Shown here: in pieces, positions 16,603 to 24,949 of the stretch
Numbering within the stretch: the first letter of the stretch is position 1
Layout of the letters: every line of letters begins with the position of its first letter
Assembly: GCA_003140175.1 (NCBI GenBank)
Contig: PLJD01000025.1
Span: 38,153 to 102,152 of the forward strand
DNA length: 64,000 nucleotides
Reading direction: 5' to 3'
Origin: Actinomycetota bacterium
GTDB lineage: Bacteria > Actinomycetota > Acidimicrobiia > IMCC26256 > PALSA-555
The notes under the pieces: model-generated
Seen by the model: only the letters and a program-made list of their open reading frames with translations
What the model was told of the DNA's origin: nothing
Databases searched by the model: none
Translations under genes and position numbers: made by a program

Positions 16603-17361
16603 ATGAATCGGGCGCAGCGGGTCGCCGCCGCCGCGGTCCTCCTCGGCGTGCTGGGAATGTGGACCGCAGGTTCGGCCGCGGCGGTGCAGCCGCCGACCGC
16701 CGCGACATCGCTGGTCGCCGTGAACGTCGTCTCGTGCCAGGTCCAGTTCGGTGCGCCCGGCACGGCCCCCGCGTGGTCGCCGTCGAGTCTTGCGGTCACC
16801 CTCCCGGCACGCACCGCGGCCCGGGTCAGCTTCTATTCGGACGGGTTCGTGACGGTGCTCGGACCGAAAGGATGGGACTGTTCAGGACTCGAGGCCGCCG
16901 ACGGAGGCCAGAGCCTCAGCGTGTTCCCCGCCGCTCAGCGCAATCCACTCAGCGCCGAGAACCTGCCGGCCAGCGCAGCCGGGGTCACCGTCAGGCTCGA
17001 CTACACGGGCCACGGTCCTGGCGCCGGGCTGGTGTGCGCGCTGTTCCCCGGGACCCAAGCCGCCTCCATCGCCGACTCGACCGGCGGCTGCGCCGCGGTG
17101 CCTCGGGCCGAACTGGTGCAGCATCTCAGCGCCGACGTCGCCAGGTTCGTCGACGCCCCGAGGGTGAAGGGATCCGGCGAGCCGTCCGGGGGCCGGAACG
17201 CCTCCACGGGTGTCGTGATCTTCCCGCAGCTCCACCCCGAGCCGGGCTCGGTGAACGTCGCCAAGGCCAGCTGCACGCTGCCGACCACGTCGAGCTCCCT
17301 CTGCGGACCCATCATCGGCGACTTCGTCGCGCGCGACCTCCCCCGCGAGCCGGCGAGCTGA
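16603..17361 (+). CDS. Secreted Cys-containing protein of unknown function
   Basis: This 252-aa product has a clear Sec signal peptide (basic MNRAQR, hydrophobic core to about residue 22, AAA near residue 26). The mature part contains about seven cysteines (for example VVSCQVQF, GWDCSGLE, GLVCALF, GGCAAVP, ASCTLP, SLCGP), consistent with extracytoplasmic disulfides. It has a beta-rich look. No catalytic motif or family is recognised. It stands alone, with a leaderless-type promoter. Confidence 0.7.
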   Translation: MNRAQRVAAAAVLLGVLGMWTAGSAAAVQPPTAATSLVAVNVVSCQVQFGAPGTAPAWSPSSLAVTLPARTAARVSFYSDGFVTVLGPKGWDCSGLEAADGGQSLSVFPAAQRNPLSAENLPASAAGVTVRLDYTGHGPGAGLVCALFPGTQAASIADSTGGCAAVPRAELVQHLSADVARFVDAPRVKGSGEPSGGRNASTGVVIFPQLHPEPGSVNVAKASCTLPTTSSSLCGPIIGDFVARDLPREPAS

Positions 17362-17516
17362 GCGGTCACCGGCGTCGGCGACGACGCGCTGACCGCCCGC
17401 GATGCCCCGCCTCGAGGTCCTCGTACCGGCAGTGATCGACGGGTCGGCCAGAGGAAGTCCCGGCCGCGACGATGGGCCCGTCGCTACGCTCGAACCAGTA
17501 GGAGCCGAGGAGACCA

Positions 17517-18254
17517 ATGACCACGCTCATCTTGCTGCGCCACGGTGAGAGCACGTGGAACCTCGAGAATCGCTTCACCGGCTGGGTCGACGTCGACCTT
17601 TCCACGGCGGGTGAGCGCGAGGCGGTCGACGGCGGCCGGCTGCTGCAGGCCCGTGACTGTCTCCCCGACGTGGTCCACACCTCGCTGCAGCTCCGCGCGA
17701 TCCGCACCGCGGAGCTCGCGCTGCGGGCGTGTGATCGGCTGTGGATCCCGGTTCGCCGGTCGTGGCGGCTCAACGAGCGCCACTACGGCGCGCTGCAAGG
17801 CTTGAACAAGAGGGAGACCGCGGAGAAGTTCGGCCCGGAGAAGGTGAAGACCTGGCGGCGCTCGTACACGACGCGACCACCACCACTCGCGGCCGACGAC
17901 CCGTCGCATCCCCGCTTCGACCCGCGATACGGGTCGCTTCCCGCCGATGCGCTGCCGGCGGCGGAGTGCCTCGCGGATGTGGTGGTGCGCATGCTGCCGT
18001 ACTGGTATGACGGGATCGTGCCGGATCTCGTCGCCGGGCGCGTCGTGCTGGTGGCCGCCCACGGCAACTCGCTCCGCGCGTTGATCAAGCACCTCGATGA
18101 CCTGTCCGACGACGAGGTGGTCGAGCTCAACGTGCCGACCGGGCAGCCGCTGGTCTACGAGCTCGACGACCGTCTCGAGGTCGCGTCCCGCGGCTACCTC
18201 GACCCGGAGGCGGCCGCGGCTGCGGCGGCGCTGGTCGCCAAGCAAGCCGGCTAA
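17517..18254 (+). CDS. gpmA: 2,3-bisphosphoglycerate-dependent phosphoglycerate mutase
   Basis: This 245-aa enzyme interconverts 3- and 2-phosphoglycerate in glycolysis. The phospho-accepting H9 lies in [12 protein letters not shown], followed by the dPGM-type [12 protein letters not shown]. The substrate loop [15 protein letters not shown] and the second His in [15 protein letters not shown] are present, as is the insertion typical of cofactor-dependent enzymes ([13 protein letters not shown]). Length is normal for GpmA. GAGGAG lies about 9 nt upstream of ATG 17517. Confidence 0.95.
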   Translation: MTTLILLRHGESTWNLENRFTGWVDVDLSTAGEREAVDGGRLLQARDCLPDVVHTSLQLRAIRTAELALRACDRLWIPVRRSWRLNERHYGALQGLNKRETAEKFGPEKVKTWRRSYTTRPPPLAADDPSHPRFDPRYGSLPADALPAAECLADVVVRMLPYWYDGIVPDLVAGRVVLVAAHGNSLRALIKHLDDLSDDEVVELNVPTGQPLVYELDDRLEVASRGYLDPEAAAAAAALVAKQAG

Positions 18255-18259
18255 GACGC

Positions 18260-18278
18260 CCGGGTCGCCCCAACCCGG
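18260..18278. terminator. Hairpin between convergent gpmA and oxidoreductase genes
   Basis: CCGGGT-CGCCCCA-ACCCGG gives a perfect six-pair stem with a 7-nt loop a few bases after the gpmA stop. It could serve both converging transcripts. Confidence 0.4.
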
Positions 18279-18317
18279 CGACAACCCCGACCGTGGGCGA
18301 TGGGTACGACCTCGCCG

Positions 18318-19226
18318 CTAGCCGGGGATCAAGACGAGCTTGCCGCGCATGTGGTCACCCTCGACGATCTCGTGCGCACGGGCTGCCTCGTCGAGCGGGA
18401 TCCGCTCCTGGATCTCGACCCGGACGCTGCCTTCGTCGATGAGCCGAGCCGCCGCCGCGAGGCGCTCGGCGGTGATCGACGCCGAGAAGCTGCTGACCGT
18501 CACGGCGTCTCGGCCGGACGGTGGGCCCGGGGACGTGATGATGGTCACGGCCCGACCGCCGTCGCGTACCGCTTGGAGGCACCCGTCCCAGGTGGGACCG
18601 CCGACGCAGTCGAACGCCGCGTCGACGCCCCGGGCGCGCTCGACCCAGTCGCCGTGGTAGTCGAGGACCTCGTTCGCGCCGAGGTTGCGGAGGAACTCGT
18701 CGTTGCCGGGGCTCGCCGTCGCGACGACGCGCGCGCCTCGCGCCTTGGCGATCTGCACCACGAAGAGGCCGACGCCGCCTGCGGCACCGGCCACGAGCAC
18801 CGAGTCGCCCGCGGCGACATGCAGGTGGTCGTCGAGCCCCTCGATCGCGGTGCCCGCACCGATCGGGACCGCACCGGCTGCCTCGAGGTCGAGCCCGCCG
18901 GGTGCCTGGGTGAGGCCGTCGGCACCAACGACCGCGTACTCGGCGTAGCCGCCGAAGAATCCGGTTCTTCCGAACACCGGCTCACCGATCGTGAAGGTCG
19001 TGCTGGCGTCGCCGAGCGCGGTGACCAGGCCGGACACCTCGGCGCCGGGAACGTAGGGGAAGTCTTGGGGCCCGAACAGTCCCTGGCGCATCTTGGTGTC
19101 CCAGGGGCCGACCCCGGCTCCGGTGACCTCGATCAGCACCTGCCCCGGACCCGGGCTGGGGGTCGCCACCTCGGCGGGCACGAGGACCGATGGCGGACCG
19201 AACTCCGAGACGGTGATGGCTCGCAT
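18318..19226 (-). CDS. NADPH:quinone oxidoreductase-like MDR protein
   Basis: This 302-aa zinc-free MDR protein has the GroES-like start MRAITVSEFGPPSVL, PYVPGAEVSGLVTALGD, and the nucleotide motif VAGAAGGVGLFVVQIAKARGA. The C-terminal catalytic-domain end is HMRGKLVLIPG. It is shorter than, and only distantly similar to, the oxidoreductase at 15.5 kb. It starts at ATG 19226, six bases after TAGGTT, so the message is probably leaderless. Confidence 0.85.
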   Translation of the reverse strand: MRAITVSEFGPPSVLVPAEVATPSPGPGQVLIEVTGAGVGPWDTKMRQGLFGPQDFPYVPGAEVSGLVTALGDASTTFTIGEPVFGRTGFFGGYAEYAVVGADGLTQAPGGLDLEAAGAVPIGAGTAIEGLDDHLHVAAGDSVLVAGAAGGVGLFVVQIAKARGARVVATASPGNDEFLRNLGANEVLDYHGDWVERARGVDAAFDCVGGPTWDGCLQAVRDGGRAVTIITSPGPPSGRDAVTVSSFSASITAERLAAAARLIDEGSVRVEIQERIPLDEAARAHEIVEGDHMRGKLVLIPG

Positions 19227-19232
19227 GGCTTG

Positions 19233-19238
19233 AACCTA
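19233..19238 (-). promoter_or_regulatory. -10 element (TAGGTT) of a leaderless transcript
   Basis: On the minus strand TAGGTT-N6-ATG 19226 fixes the oxidoreductase start. Confidence 0.5.
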
Positions 19239-19341
19239 CCCAACTGGCACGGCGTTTCGTGACATCAGCGAACAAATTCGCTGGCGGCTGCGGTGTCGCG
19301 TGCCGTCGGGTCCGCCCTCGCGGCGTGGCGACTGAGCCGCG

Positions 19342-20184
19342 CTACGAAGCGGGGGCTCCGGCGTCAGCCACGAAGTGGCCGAGCCCGTCGGGTGTCGTCG
19401 AGCGTGGGGGATGCCACGCCGTGCCCATGTGTCCGCCTCCGTCGGCGAACAGCGTGTGACCGGTGATATAGCCCCCGTCGTCGCTGGCCAGGAACAATGC
19501 GACGCCTCCGAGGTCCTGTTCGGGGTCGCCCATCCGTCGCAGCGGGATCGTCGCTTCCGCGCCTCGGGCCTGGTCGGGGTTCTGCTCAGCCCAGGCGCGG
19601 TAACCCTCGGATGCCGCGCCGGGTGCGATGGCGTTGACCGTGATGTTGTGCTCTCCCCACTCCCGGGCCGCGCTGCGCGTGAGCCCTCGGATGCCCTCTT
19701 TCGTGGCGTTGTAGTCGACCGAGTACCACGCGCCGGTCACCCCGTTCAACGAGCAGAAATTGATGATGCGACCGAAGTGCTGCTCGCGCATGTGGGGAAA
19801 CACGGCCTGCATGGACCAGAAGCTGGCCCACAGCCCCGTCTCCAGCGAGCGGGCCATCATGTCGTCGGTTTTCTCCTCGAGTGGCACGAGCGGCGTGTAT
19901 CCCTGCGCGTTGTTGACCAGGATGTCCACTCGGCCCTCGGACTCCACCGTCTCGCGAACCATCCGCTCGACGTCGGGTCGGCGTCCGACGTCGACGTGGG
20001 AGAATCGCGCCGCGGCACCGAACTCAGTGGACAGCTCGTTCGCGGTGCGCTCGCCGAAGTCCTCGCGGACGTCGACGACGACGACGTGGCAACCCTCGCG
20101 GGCGAACCGGCGTGCGATGCCACGGCCGATCCCCATCCCAGCGCCGGTCACGATCGCGATCCGACCGCTGAGTCGGTCCCCCAT
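19342..20184 (-). CDS. Short-chain dehydrogenase/reductase
   Basis: This is a 280-aa classical SDR. It has the nucleotide motif VTGAGMGIGRGIA, an NNAQG variant of NNAG, catalytic Ser in NFCSLNGVTG, and Y-x3-K in VDYNATKEGI. The C-terminal FLASDDGGYITGHTLFADGG is typical. Asp in VVVVDVRED suggests NAD(H) preference. ATG 20184 (MGDRLSGRIAIVTG) has GGGAGC upstream; the open frame to 20457 is not SDR-like. A TAAGTT hexamer (20214-20219, minus strand) is a candidate -10, with a long hairpin sequence further upstream. Confidence 0.88.
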   Translation of the reverse strand: MGDRLSGRIAIVTGAGMGIGRGIARRFAREGCHVVVVDVREDFGERTANELSTEFGAAARFSHVDVGRRPDVERMVRETVESEGRVDILVNNAQGYTPLVPLEEKTDDMMARSLETGLWASFWSMQAVFPHMREQHFGRIINFCSLNGVTGAWYSVDYNATKEGIRGLTRSAAREWGEHNITVNAIAPGAASEGYRAWAEQNPDQARGAEATIPLRRMGDPEQDLGGVALFLASDDGGYITGHTLFADGGGHMGTAWHPPRSTTPDGLGHFVADAGAPAS

Positions 20185-20255
20185 GGCACGCTCCCATCGC
20201 CGCTGCTGGGTCGAACTTACGAGCGCGGCGAGCAGGTTGCCAGCCTGCGCACCGT

Positions 20256-20286
20256 CCGACGCGTGCGTCGCACACGCACGCGTCGG
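20256..20286. promoter_or_regulatory. 13-bp perfect inverted repeat (operator or terminator)
   Basis: CCGACGCGTGCGT, a 5-nt spacer CGCAC, then ACGCACGCGTCGG form a perfect 13+13 inverted repeat. Its centre is about 64 bp upstream of the transcription start implied by the TAAGTT hexamer before the SDR gene. That position suits an operator. The repeat could instead terminate a minus-strand transcript entering from 20411. It has no T-run. Confidence 0.45.
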
Positions 20287-20410
20287 CCGGGAACGTTCGA
20301 GCGGAGCGTACGACGGGCCGACGGGGCGCCGTTCGAGAAGACCGGCTCCGTCGCCGAGGTTCCGCTGGGCGTCGACCTCGTCGAGGGCGAGACGCCGCGG
20401 GTCAGGCTGC

Positions 20411-20545
20411 TCAGCCGACTGGCTTGCCGCCGTGGTGTTGACTCCACGGGTGCTCACTCGGGTAGGGCTGCTCCGGTAGCTGCCAGACGAGCCGACGGGC
20501 CCACCGGCACAGGCGTTCCGTGAGGTGCTGTGGCTGCTCCTTCAT
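20411..20545 (-). CDS. Possible 44-aa basic/aromatic small protein
   Basis: This ATG-started frame of 44 codons encodes MKEQPQHLTERLCRWARRLV followed by a Trp/Pro/His-rich tail ending HHGGKPVG. GAAGAAGGGG lies about 8 nt upstream. Third positions are mostly G/C, as in real genes here, but short G+C-rich frames often look so by chance. No family is recognised. Confidence 0.3.
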   Translation of the reverse strand: MKEQPQHLTERLCRWARRLVWQLPEQPYPSEHPWSQHHGGKPVG

Positions 20546-20674
20546 TGCTGACCCCTTCTTCCCCATCCTGACTATCTGTCCGTAGTCCAAGGAACGCCGC
20601 GGAGGGCCCCGACGTTCCTGGGCGGGCCCCGGGCCCCGGCGCGCCGCTTGACCGGCGGGCGTTCGAGGCCCACC

Positions 20675-21778
20675 ATGCGCCTCGTGGAACCCGTCATCGA
20701 CGCCGACGGCCACGTGCTCGAGCCGATGTCGGCGTGGGACGGCCTGGCGGCTGACCACCAGGTCCGCAGCGAGCGCGACGCCGGGGGGCTGGACCATGTC
20801 TACGTCGGGGCCCAAGAGATCGTGACCGTCTCCCTGGGTCTGCTCGGCTCGCCGGGATCTCACATGGAGGACTTCGCGCAGTCACGCACCTACGAGGAAG
20901 CCCAGCCGGGAGGGTTCGACCCCCGGGTGCGGCTCGCCGACATGGACACCGAAGGCATCGACGCCGCGGTGCTCTACCCGTCGGTCGGGCTGAACTTCTG
21001 GGCCGTGGAGGACCCGCCCGCGGCGGTCGCCCTGGCTCGCGCGTACAACGACTGGCTGGCCGGGTACTGCGCCGCCGACCCGAATCGCCTCTTCGGCGCC
21101 GCGATGCTGCCCTTCCAGGACCCGGAGGCATCGGTCCAGGAGCTTCGACGCGCGCATCACGAGCTCGGGTTCCCCGCCGCGTTCGTGAGACCCAACCCGT
21201 GTCGGGGACGCGCGATCTCGCACCCGGCCTACGAGCCGGTCTGGGCCACCGCGGACGAGCTCGGCGTCACGATCGGGATCCACGAAGGCTCGTCGAACAC
21301 CATCCGCACCCTGGGCATGGATCGACCCTTCAACCCGCTGATCCTCCATGCCGTCTCGCACGCCTTCGAGCAGATGCTGGCGTGCGCGCAGCTGATGGTG
21401 TTCGGGGTCCTCGAGCGTCACCCCGAGCTGCGTTTCGTCTTCCTCGAGGCGGGAGGCGGCTGGGCGCCCTACTGGCTCTACCGCCTCGACGAGCAGATGC
21501 ACGGCTTCGGAGGCTTCTGCCCTGAGCTGCGCCGATCGCCCAGCGAATACTTCGCCCGCCAATGCTGGGTGAGTTTCGAGGTGGACGAGCCGACCCTGGC
21601 GGCGCTCGCCCCGTTCGTCGGCGTGGACCGCATCGTGTGGGGATCTGACTACCCGCACCACGACGCCACCTTCCCGGGAGCGGTGAAGGCGCTCCGCGAA
21701 GTGATCGAGCCCCTGTCCACGTCCGCGCAAGCCCTGGTCCTGGGCGGGAACGCGGCGGCGCTCTACCGGCTCTCGTGA
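20675..21778 (+). CDS. Amidohydrolase_2 family protein
   Basis: This 367-aa TIM-barrel protein has the metal pair D11-G-H13 (VIDADGHVLEP), a mid-barrel His in VTIGIHEGSSN, the HPELRFVFLEAGGGWAPYWL block and the C-terminal WGSDYPHHDATFPG. All canonical metal positions are present. ATG 20675 is taken as the start; TTG 20648 would add nine residues. Its stop overlaps the GTG of the NTF2-like gene (GTGA), so the two proteins are probably made together and may act on the same compound. Confidence 0.85.
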   Translation: MRLVEPVIDADGHVLEPMSAWDGLAADHQVRSERDAGGLDHVYVGAQEIVTVSLGLLGSPGSHMEDFAQSRTYEEAQPGGFDPRVRLADMDTEGIDAAVLYPSVGLNFWAVEDPPAAVALARAYNDWLAGYCAADPNRLFGAAMLPFQDPEASVQELRRAHHELGFPAAFVRPNPCRGRAISHPAYEPVWATADELGVTIGIHEGSSNTIRTLGMDRPFNPLILHAVSHAFEQMLACAQLMVFGVLERHPELRFVFLEAGGGWAPYWLYRLDEQMHGFGGFCPELRRSPSEYFARQCWVSFEVDEPTLAALAPFVGVDRIVWGSDYPHHDATFPGAVKALREVIEPLSTSAQALVLGGNAAALYRLS

Positions 21779-22113
21779 GCGATCCCGCGGCGGTTGCGAC
21801 CGCCTACTTCGCGGCGATCACCGCCCACGACGCCGACGCCGTCGCGGCGTGCTTCACCGCCGACGCCGAGCTGATCACCGCCGCGGGCATCTTCCGAGGC
21901 CCCGCCGAGATCGGCGACTTCTACCGCCAGAACGCCTTTCAGTTCGAGGACCTCCGCCCCACCCCCGGCCCCCTGCTCGTCGACGGCGACCGCGTCGCGG
22001 TGGAGATCGACCTCTTCATGGCGGGGGCGACCACGCCCGTCGCCGACTTCTTCACCGTCGAGGGCGATCGGATCCGCCGCCTCGTCATCTATATGGCGCC
22101 GCTCCCCCGCTAA
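21775..22113 (+). CDS. NTF2-like (SnoaL-type) protein
   Basis: This 112-aa cone-fold protein has the patterns VATAYFAAITAHDADAVAAC, DAELITAAGIFRGPAEIGDF, and a C-terminal VADFFTVEGDRIRRLVIYMA. They match the SnoaL/ketosteroid-isomerase-like branch of the NTF2 family. Such proteins bind or isomerise small hydrophobic molecules. It overlaps the amidohydrolase by four bases and is followed by a hairpin. Confidence 0.8.
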   Translation: MSDPAAVATAYFAAITAHDADAVAACFTADAELITAAGIFRGPAEIGDFYRQNAFQFEDLRPTPGPLLVDGDRVAVEIDLFMAGATTPVADFFTVEGDRIRRLVIYMAPLPR

Positions 22114-22134
22114 CCCCTGGCCGAGCGACAGGGG
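22114..22134 (+). terminator. Hairpin directly after the NTF2-like gene
   Basis: CCCCTG-N9-CAGGGG starts at the first base after the stop codon and gives a six-pair stem. There is no T-run. Confidence 0.35.
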
Positions 22135-22441
22135 ATGGGTTGAACCTGGTCGTCTGGGCGGTCGGGGGCCGCTCGCTCCCGGCCGGGGATTCGGGGCGAG
22201 GAACCGCTCCAGGCTGGGCGGTGCCCGACGGGGTTCGCGCGCTCCACGCGGCCGGGCTTTCCCGGTACACGGCGAGCTTCGGCGTCATCGAAGCTGACCC
22301 GAACGGAAGCCTCACCTCGCCCGCGTCGGCGGCCGGCGGCGGCAAGCGCGGCGGAACCGATCGGCGGGGAGCGATCGGTCGGGTTCGGTAGGTTCCGGGG
22401 TCGGGTGGACCTCGGAACCTCCGGGGCGGCCTGGCGCGGAG
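22114..22441. other. 328-bp stretch without a supported gene
   Basis: Apart from the hairpin at its left end I see no gene, no ribosome binding site and no promoter-like TANNNT at leaderless spacing before the kinase start. The sequence is G+C-rich and open in several frames, which carries no information here. Confidence 0.4.
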
Positions 22442-22993
22442 GTGGCGGTGTCCGATCGCGGAGCCCCGGTCGATCCCCGGCCGGTGGTGCTGGTCGGACT
22501 GATGGGCTCGGGCAAAACGACGGTGGGGCAGCGTCTGGCCGCCTCGCTCGGCCGGCGGTTCATCGACAACGACGAGGCGCTCCGCGCCGAGACCGGCCGC
22601 ACGACCGCGCAGATCGCCGCCGAGGAGAGCGTCGACACGTTGCACCGTCGTGAGGCCGAGACGCTGCTCTCGGCCCTCGCGCGGCCGGGCCCGACGGTCA
22701 TCGCCGCCGCCGCGTCGGTGGTGCTGAACGCCGACGTGCGCCGGCGGCTCCAACGGGACGCGGTGGTGGTCTGGCTCCAGGCGAGCGACGTCACGTTGCG
22801 GGAACGTCTCGCCGCCCCGGGGGTGCGTCCCGATCTGGGCGGGCAGCCGGCCAGCGTCGTCGCCGAGCAGCGTGAGGCTCGCGCCGCCTGGTACCGCGAG
22901 GTAGCCGACTACTCGGTCGAGACGACCGGCCGGGCGCCCGCCGACGTGGTCCGCGAGGTGGGCGCGTTCCTGCGCCACGCCCGCGACGGTTAA
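22442..22993 (+). CDS. Shikimate-kinase-like P-loop kinase
   Basis: This 183-aa protein has the AroK/gluconokinase layout. The Walker A is G-L-M-G-S-G-K-T (residues 19-26), then RRFIDNDEALRAETGRT and a lid/adenine region EQREARAAWYREVADYSVET. The shikimate-binding Gly-Gly-Gly turn of true AroK (as in VxALGGGA) is replaced here by VIAAAASV. It also has no aro neighbours. It is therefore a shikimate-kinase-family protein whose acceptor may differ. GTG 22442 or 22448 are both possible starts. Confidence 0.75.
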   Translation: MAVSDRGAPVDPRPVVLVGLMGSGKTTVGQRLAASLGRRFIDNDEALRAETGRTTAQIAAEESVDTLHRREAETLLSALARPGPTVIAAAASVVLNADVRRRLQRDAVVVWLQASDVTLRERLAAPGVRPDLGGQPASVVAEQREARAAWYREVADYSVETTGRAPADVVREVGAFLRHARDG

Positions 22994-22996
22994 GGG

Positions 22997-23626
22997 CTAG
23001 TCGGGCTCGTCGAGACCGGCCATCGCTCGGAAATCGCTCGTGGTGTTGACGTGTGGGAACGGCTCGTCGGGCTCCGCCAGGTCGAGGGCGTTGCAGAGGG
23101 GTCTCCACCCGTCCCCGGCCCGCCACTCCACGCGCCGACCCGGCTCGACGCTCGCCCGCACCGTGTCGTTGTGCTGTTCGTAGGCGGCCTTCGCGGCGGC
23201 CTCGTCGGCCCATTCCGGCGTGAAGCGCCGCTCGAACATCGTGTTGACCATCTGGAGCTGGTCCCGGAACATCGGGTCGGATGGCGGCGTGCGGCGCGAC
23301 ACGTCGAAGATCGTCTGCTTGGCGCTTTGCCACCACCCGTCGGTGTCGCGGACCGAGAGCAGCACGATCGCGCCGGGGAACGCGCCGCTCAGCTCGGCCC
23401 AGAACGCCGCGACGGGCCAGTCGACCGCGGCTGCATAGTCAGCGAAGAACTCGTCCCAGCGGGGCGGGTCGCCGTCGATGGCCCGCTGCCACACCTCGAT
23501 GTGGTCGGGGTGTTGGAGCACCTCGATCATGTGGTAGCAGGGCCCGCCGAGGAGCTGTTCGAGCGCAAGCTTCAACGAATGCGTGCCGGTGCGTCCCAGG
23601 CCGGCACCGACGACCCGAAGCGTCAC
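22997..23626 (-). CDS. Sulfotransferase-family protein
   Basis: This 209-aa protein resembles the Sulfotransfer_4 group. The N-terminal P-loop-like PAPS site is VVGAGLGRTGTHSLKLALEQL, then CYHMIEVLQHP. A second motif, IVLLSVRDTDGWWQS, holds the Arg/Asp pair typical of the 3'-phosphate site, and the C-terminal PFPHVN closes the domain. Donor and acceptor are not shown. GTG 23626 overlaps the stop of a truncated antiporter frame (GTGA). The open frame to 24163 is not family-like. Confidence 0.8.
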   Translation of the reverse strand: MTLRVVGAGLGRTGTHSLKLALEQLLGGPCYHMIEVLQHPDHIEVWQRAIDGDPPRWDEFFADYAAAVDWPVAAFWAELSGAFPGAIVLLSVRDTDGWWQSAKQTIFDVSRRTPPSDPMFRDQLQMVNTMFERRFTPEWADEAAAKAAYEQHNDTVRASVEPGRRVEWRAGDGWRPLCNALDLAEPDEPFPHVNTTSDFRAMAGLDEPD

Positions 23627-23853
23627 GTCGGCTGCTGCTGGTCGTCGGCCTGCGCCCGGGAGAGCAGGGAGAGCACGCCGACGGGGACGTCGACCCGAAC
23701 CCATCCGAGCCCCGAGGGTCCGACGATGATCCCGAGCACGATCTTGAGCACCACCGGCGGGCGTCGCAGCCGCGCCACGAGGGTGACGAGGAGGGGGGCG
23801 GCCAGCGCGATCGCCGCCACCGCGAGCAGCGACACGTACGACTCGGACGGCAC
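23623..23853 (-). pseudogene. N-terminal remnant of a CPA2 (Kef-type) cation/proton antiporter
   Basis: This 76-codon frame carries the first two helices of a monovalent-cation/proton antiporter: LLAVAAIALAAPLLVTLVAR, then RPPVVLKIVLGIIVGPSGLGW and VDVPVGVLSLLS. A whole antiporter is about 400 aa. Here the similarity stops after roughly 65 residues and is followed by a polar DDQQQPT end and a stop inside the sulfotransferase start. No other frame nearby continues it. It is most likely a deletion remnant. It may still be expressed as a two-helix peptide coupled to the sulfotransferase. Confidence 0.6.
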
Positions 23854-23993
23854 AGGGTCCGTCTACCACGCGACGTCGACGTCGGCCACCGTGCGCCGGG
23901 CTCAGCCGAGGCGGTCGGCGGCCCAGCGCCCACCATCCCGTCGGGGTCCGCGTACAGTGACCGGGCGTCACAGCACCGAGTACGGGAGGCGGC

Positions 23994-24377
23994 ATGGACG
24001 TGCGCTCGATCGAGGATGTCGAGCCGGTCGTCGAGCACAACGGGACCGTTCCGGTCTGGTGGCTGGTCAACCCTCGGGAGATGAAAGAGATCACCGACGG
24101 CGGGTACCTCGAGCTCGCCAACGAGTTCGAGGTCAAGGGTGGCGACATGGTGTTCCCCCACACCCATCCGACGCACGAGTTCTATTACGTGACCTCCGGG
24201 CGGGGGATCATGACGATCGACGGTGAAGACCGCCCGGTCGTGCAGGGCGATCTCGTCTACATCCCGCCCGACAAGGTGCACAGCCTCCGTCCAGTCAGCG
24301 ATCATGCGCCGATCCACTGCTTTTGCTTCGCGGTCGGCGTCAAGGGCGCCGGGCCGATCGACTACACGACGCACTGA
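23994..24377 (+). CDS. Cupin-domain protein
   Basis: This 127-aa single cupin has motif 1 FPHTHPTHEFYYVTSGRG (HxH and E metal ligands) and motif 2 VQGDLVYIPPDKVHSL with the last His. Start ATG 23994 follows GGGAGGCGGC. It may be a dioxygenase/isomerase or a ligand-binding protein; the substrate is unknown. The SRPBCC gene follows 65 bp downstream. Confidence 0.8.
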   Translation: MDVRSIEDVEPVVEHNGTVPVWWLVNPREMKEITDGGYLELANEFEVKGGDMVFPHTHPTHEFYYVTSGRGIMTIDGEDRPVVQGDLVYIPPDKVHSLRPVSDHAPIHCFCFAVGVKGAGPIDYTTH

Positions 24378-24442
24378 CCGTCCGCGGCAGCCGGGCCGGA
24401 CCGGGCCTCGGTGCGGGCCGACGACGCGTGCCAGGATGCGGC

Positions 24443-24922
24443 GTGCGGGAGCATCAGTACACCCTGGACCTGCCCCATTCCGCCGCTCGGCTCTGGGCCC
24501 TGTTCCAGGACTACGACCACTGGGCCGACTACGCGCCAATGGTCAAACGCGTCGACGTCCTCTGGGCGGGCGACGAGCACCACAACGGGCGCCTGCGTCG
24601 CGTGATCTACAAGATGCCGCTGGGCCGTGAGGGTTCGGCCCTCGAGCTCGTCCATGACGTCGACCCGGGCGTGGGTTACACGTACACGATGATCAGCCGC
24701 GAGCCCGGCAACGACCAGACGGGCCGGGTGCGCCTCGAGCCGGTCGACGCCGGCCACACCCGGATGCATTTCGAGGAGCGGTACCACCTCACCAAGGCCC
24801 CGTGGCGCTGGTTCGAAGGACCGATCTACCACTTCATCAACCGGCAGAACGAGGCCAGCATGCGAGCCGCCTCCGACTGGCTCGACCAGCACGCCGAGTA
24901 CCGCTCCGACCTCGGCACGTAA
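24443..24922 (+). CDS. SRPBCC (START/Bet v1-like) protein
   Basis: This 159-aa helix-grip protein starts REHQYTLDLPHSAARLWALF, then DYDHWADYAPMVKRVDVLWA, and ends in a long C-terminal helix (YHFINRQNEASMRAASDWL). The pattern is that of polyketide-cyclase/SRPBCC proteins that hold hydrophobic ligands. Start GTG 24443 is chosen because the family N-terminus begins there. It probably shares a transcript with the cupin. Confidence 0.75.
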   Translation: MREHQYTLDLPHSAARLWALFQDYDHWADYAPMVKRVDVLWAGDEHHNGRLRRVIYKMPLGREGSALELVHDVDPGVGYTYTMISREPGNDQTGRVRLEPVDAGHTRMHFEERYHLTKAPWRWFEGPIYHFINRQNEASMRAASDWLDQHAEYRSDLGT

Positions 24923-24949
24923 CCGGCCCGACCGGCGGGCGCCGGACGC

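Larger units (their letters stand above)
20185..20674. other. 490-bp stretch between SDR and amidohydrolase genes
   Basis: No confident gene is seen here. It holds the SDR promoter candidate (TAAGTT, 20214-20219, minus strand), a 13-bp perfect inverted repeat (20256-20286) and one doubtful 44-codon minus-strand frame (20411-20545). The rest, up to the amidohydrolase start at 20675, shows nothing distinctive. Confidence 0.4.
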
